24,676 nucleotides of DNA from Lactobacillaceae bacterium (GTDB lineage Bacteria > Bacillota > Bacilli > Lactobacillales > Lactobacillaceae). Under the pieces are notes generated by a model, which saw only the letters and a list, made by a program, of their open reading frames with translations, made no database searches and had not been told where the DNA came from. Made by a program: the position numbers and the translations under genes. Where the stretch lies: the NCBI GenBank assembly GCA_902834055.1, contig CADFHB010000010.1, positions 1 through 24,676 on the forward strand, in the 5' to 3' direction. Positions 23,578 to 24,676 of this stretch are shown one piece after another. Numbering within the stretch: the first letter of the stretch is position 1; the number at the start of each line of letters is the position of its first letter.

Positions 23578-23714
23578 TCTTCGGGGCCGGGTGAAATTCC
23601 CAACCGACGGTGACAAAGCAATTTGAAGTCCGTGAACCGCTCGTCAGCATTGACCAGCGGTTGAACCAGTGTGATTCTGGTACCGACAGTATAGTCTGGA
23701 TGGGAGAAGAAAAA
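23578..23714 (+). promoter_or_regulatory. FMN riboswitch (RFN element)
   Basis: All conserved blocks of the RFN aptamer are present in order: TCTTCGGGGCCGGGTGAAAT, CCCAACCGACGGTGA, GTCCGTGA, AGCGGTTGAACC, CCGACAGTATAGTCTGGATG and the closing GGGAGAAGA. It binds FMN and here sits upstream of ribD. Two terminators lie between aptamer and gene, so FMN would favour early termination of the riboflavin operon. Confidence 0.97.
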
Positions 23715-23748
23715 ACGTTATACACAACACTACCAATTTAAATCAAGC

Positions 23749-23779
23749 CCCGGATGACGTAATAGTTATCCGGGTTTTA
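23749..23779 (+). terminator. First terminator after the FMN aptamer
   Basis: CCCGGAT (23749-23755) pairs with ATCCGGG (23768-23774), a 12-base loop, then TTTTAT. Likely the riboswitch-controlled terminator. Confidence 0.8.
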
Positions 23780-23814
23780 TGTTACCCGCGGTGTTGGCAA
23801 TCACATCAGTAAAC

Positions 23815-23847
23815 AAGCGCCCCAGAGAAATCTTGGGACGCTTTTTT
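23815..23847 (+). terminator. Second terminator just before ribD
   Basis: AAGCG-C-CCCA (23815-23824) pairs with TGGG-A-CGCTT (23834-23843) with one C-A mismatch, then a T6 run (23842-23847). It ends four bases before the ribD ribosome binding site GGAGGG. Confidence 0.75.
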
Positions 23848-23859
23848 CGTTGGAGGGTG

Positions 23860-24676
23860 ATGGAAATCAATGACCAGTACTTTATGAAGATTGCAATTGA
23901 ACAGGCCAATCAGGCGACGGGGACCTGGCAGAATCCCCAGGTGGGGGCTGTGGTGGTTAAGGATGGTGAAATCTGCGCGACCGGGCACACCCAACCCTTT
24001 GGCGGCCCCCACGCTGAGCGGGATGCGCTAACCAAACTTACGCCGGCGCAAACGCGGGGGGCGACCCTCTACGTAACCCTGGAGCCTTGTAACCACTATG
24101 GTAAACAGCCACCCTGTACCCAGTTAATTATCGACCGGGGGATCAAACGGGTGGTGGTCGCCGAAACCGACCCTCACGCTTTGGTAACGGGGAAAGGGAT
24201 TGCCCGGCTGCGGCAAAGTGGGATTGAAGTGGTAACCGGGGTTGGCGTGCGGGCTGCTGCCCGGGTGAACCCCCACTATAACTTCTTTTTCCGTCATGGC
24301 CGTCCCTGGGTGACGTTAAAGCAGGCCGTTAGCCTCGACCACCGCGTAAGTGCGGGCCCGGGGCAGCGGACCTCCATCACTAACCAGGCGGTTTATGCCC
24401 GGGTCCACCGGGAGCGGGCGAATTTCCAGGGAATTGTCATTGGTAGTACGACTGCCATCGTGGACGATCCAACGTTGGTGCCACTTCCCCACCCTGATTT
24501 TATGCCGGCCCGGGTTATTCTTGACCGGCGGGGGCGGCTTGCGGACCACCAGCAGCTACGGTTACTTAACGATGGTTTAGCACCAACCTGGGTCTTTACG
24601 GCCTGCGTTACATTGGCGGACCAGTTAGCGGGAACCAACGTCCAGGTAGTTTACCTCGCAGACTGTTCGGTGATCA
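23860..24676 (+). CDS. ribD: Bifunctional riboflavin deaminase/reductase RibD, 3' end outside window
   Basis: The open frame runs off the window after 272 codons. Residues 1-about 145 are the pyrimidine deaminase domain with the zinc motifs PHAERDAL (HAE) and LEPCNHYGKQPPCTQLI (PCxxxGxxPPC); residues from about 145 (RPWVTLKQAVSLDHRV) are the start of the NADPH-dependent reductase domain, with VIGSTTAIVDDPTLVP. It catalyses the second and third steps of riboflavin synthesis from GTP. ATG 23860 is the in-frame start after GGAGGG, although the spacing of two to three bases is tight; the in-frame ATG 23884 is an alternative. It is under the FMN riboswitch and presumably heads ribD-E-BA-H. Confidence 0.96.
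   Translation, partial: MEINDQYFMKIAIEQANQATGTWQNPQVGAVVVKDGEICATGHTQPFGGPHAERDALTKLTPAQTRGATLYVTLEPCNHYGKQPPCTQLIIDRGIKRVVVAETDPHALVTGKGIARLRQSGIEVVTGVGVRAAARVNPHYNFFFRHGRPWVTLKQAVSLDHRVSAGPGQRTSITNQAVYARVHRERANFQGIVIGSTTAIVDDPTLVPLPHPDFMPARVILDRRGRLADHQQLRLLNDGLAPTWVFTACVTLADQLAGTNVQVVYLADCSVI

Overview
The window looks chromosomal and comes from a lactic acid bacterium of the Lactobacillaceae, most likely a heterofermentative Limosilactobacillus-type species. This is inferred from gene content (asnA-asnS behind an Asn T-box, PepN, FolT, a wall-anchored L,D-transpeptidase, FMN-riboswitch ribD), strong AGGAGG-type ribosome binding sites, roughly half GC, and intergenic palindromes. I could not run a species-level search.

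Layout. 1-1.5 kb: two tandem aldo/keto reductases (the first cut by the window edge), then a stem-loop. 1.5-3.0 kb: a graveyard holding a truncated 2Fe-2S flavoprotein reductase, a FadR-type GntR remnant, a short unidentified C-terminal remnant and a modular repeat. 3.0-7.0 kb (minus): a quaternary-amine (OpuC-like) ABC transporter operon, binding protein-permease-ATPase-permease, followed by a frameshifted quinone-oxidoreductase-like gene; a divergent Rrf2-family regulator lies upstream. 7.6-10.5 kb (minus): a second copy of the modular repeat, then asnS and asnA with a complete Asn T-box leader. 10.5-11.7 kb: a GNAT acetyltransferase and a divergent class I glutamine amidotransferase.

11.8-15.3 kb is a second decay zone: a pentapeptide-repeat gene with two in-frame stops, a wall amidase frameshifted and fused by deletion to the C-terminal part of a HAD phosphatase, and a nitronate monooxygenase with one in-frame stop. 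Inside this zone lies an intact folate-type ECF S component (FolT) with a structured leader that looks like an unassigned translational riboswitch. 15.4-20.3 kb (minus): pepN, a MarR regulator fused to a maltose/galactoside O-acetyltransferase (with an internal start and a perfect operator palindrome), and a P-loop ATPase with four phased TATACTT boxes in its promoter. 20.4-23.5 kb: L,D-transpeptidase, a membrane-bound XRE regulator and a PhzF-family protein. 23.5 kb to the end: an FMN riboswitch, two successive terminators and the 5' part of ribD.

Metabolic themes are compatible-solute uptake, asparagine supply and charging, folate and riboflavin acquisition, peptide breakdown and wall remodelling. 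About eight genes are broken, which suggests ongoing genome reduction. No rRNA, tRNA, CRISPR array, intact insertion sequence or prophage was seen. The strongest leads for something new are the folT leader RNA, the modular repeat lying immediately after stop codons, and the MarR-acetyltransferase fusion.
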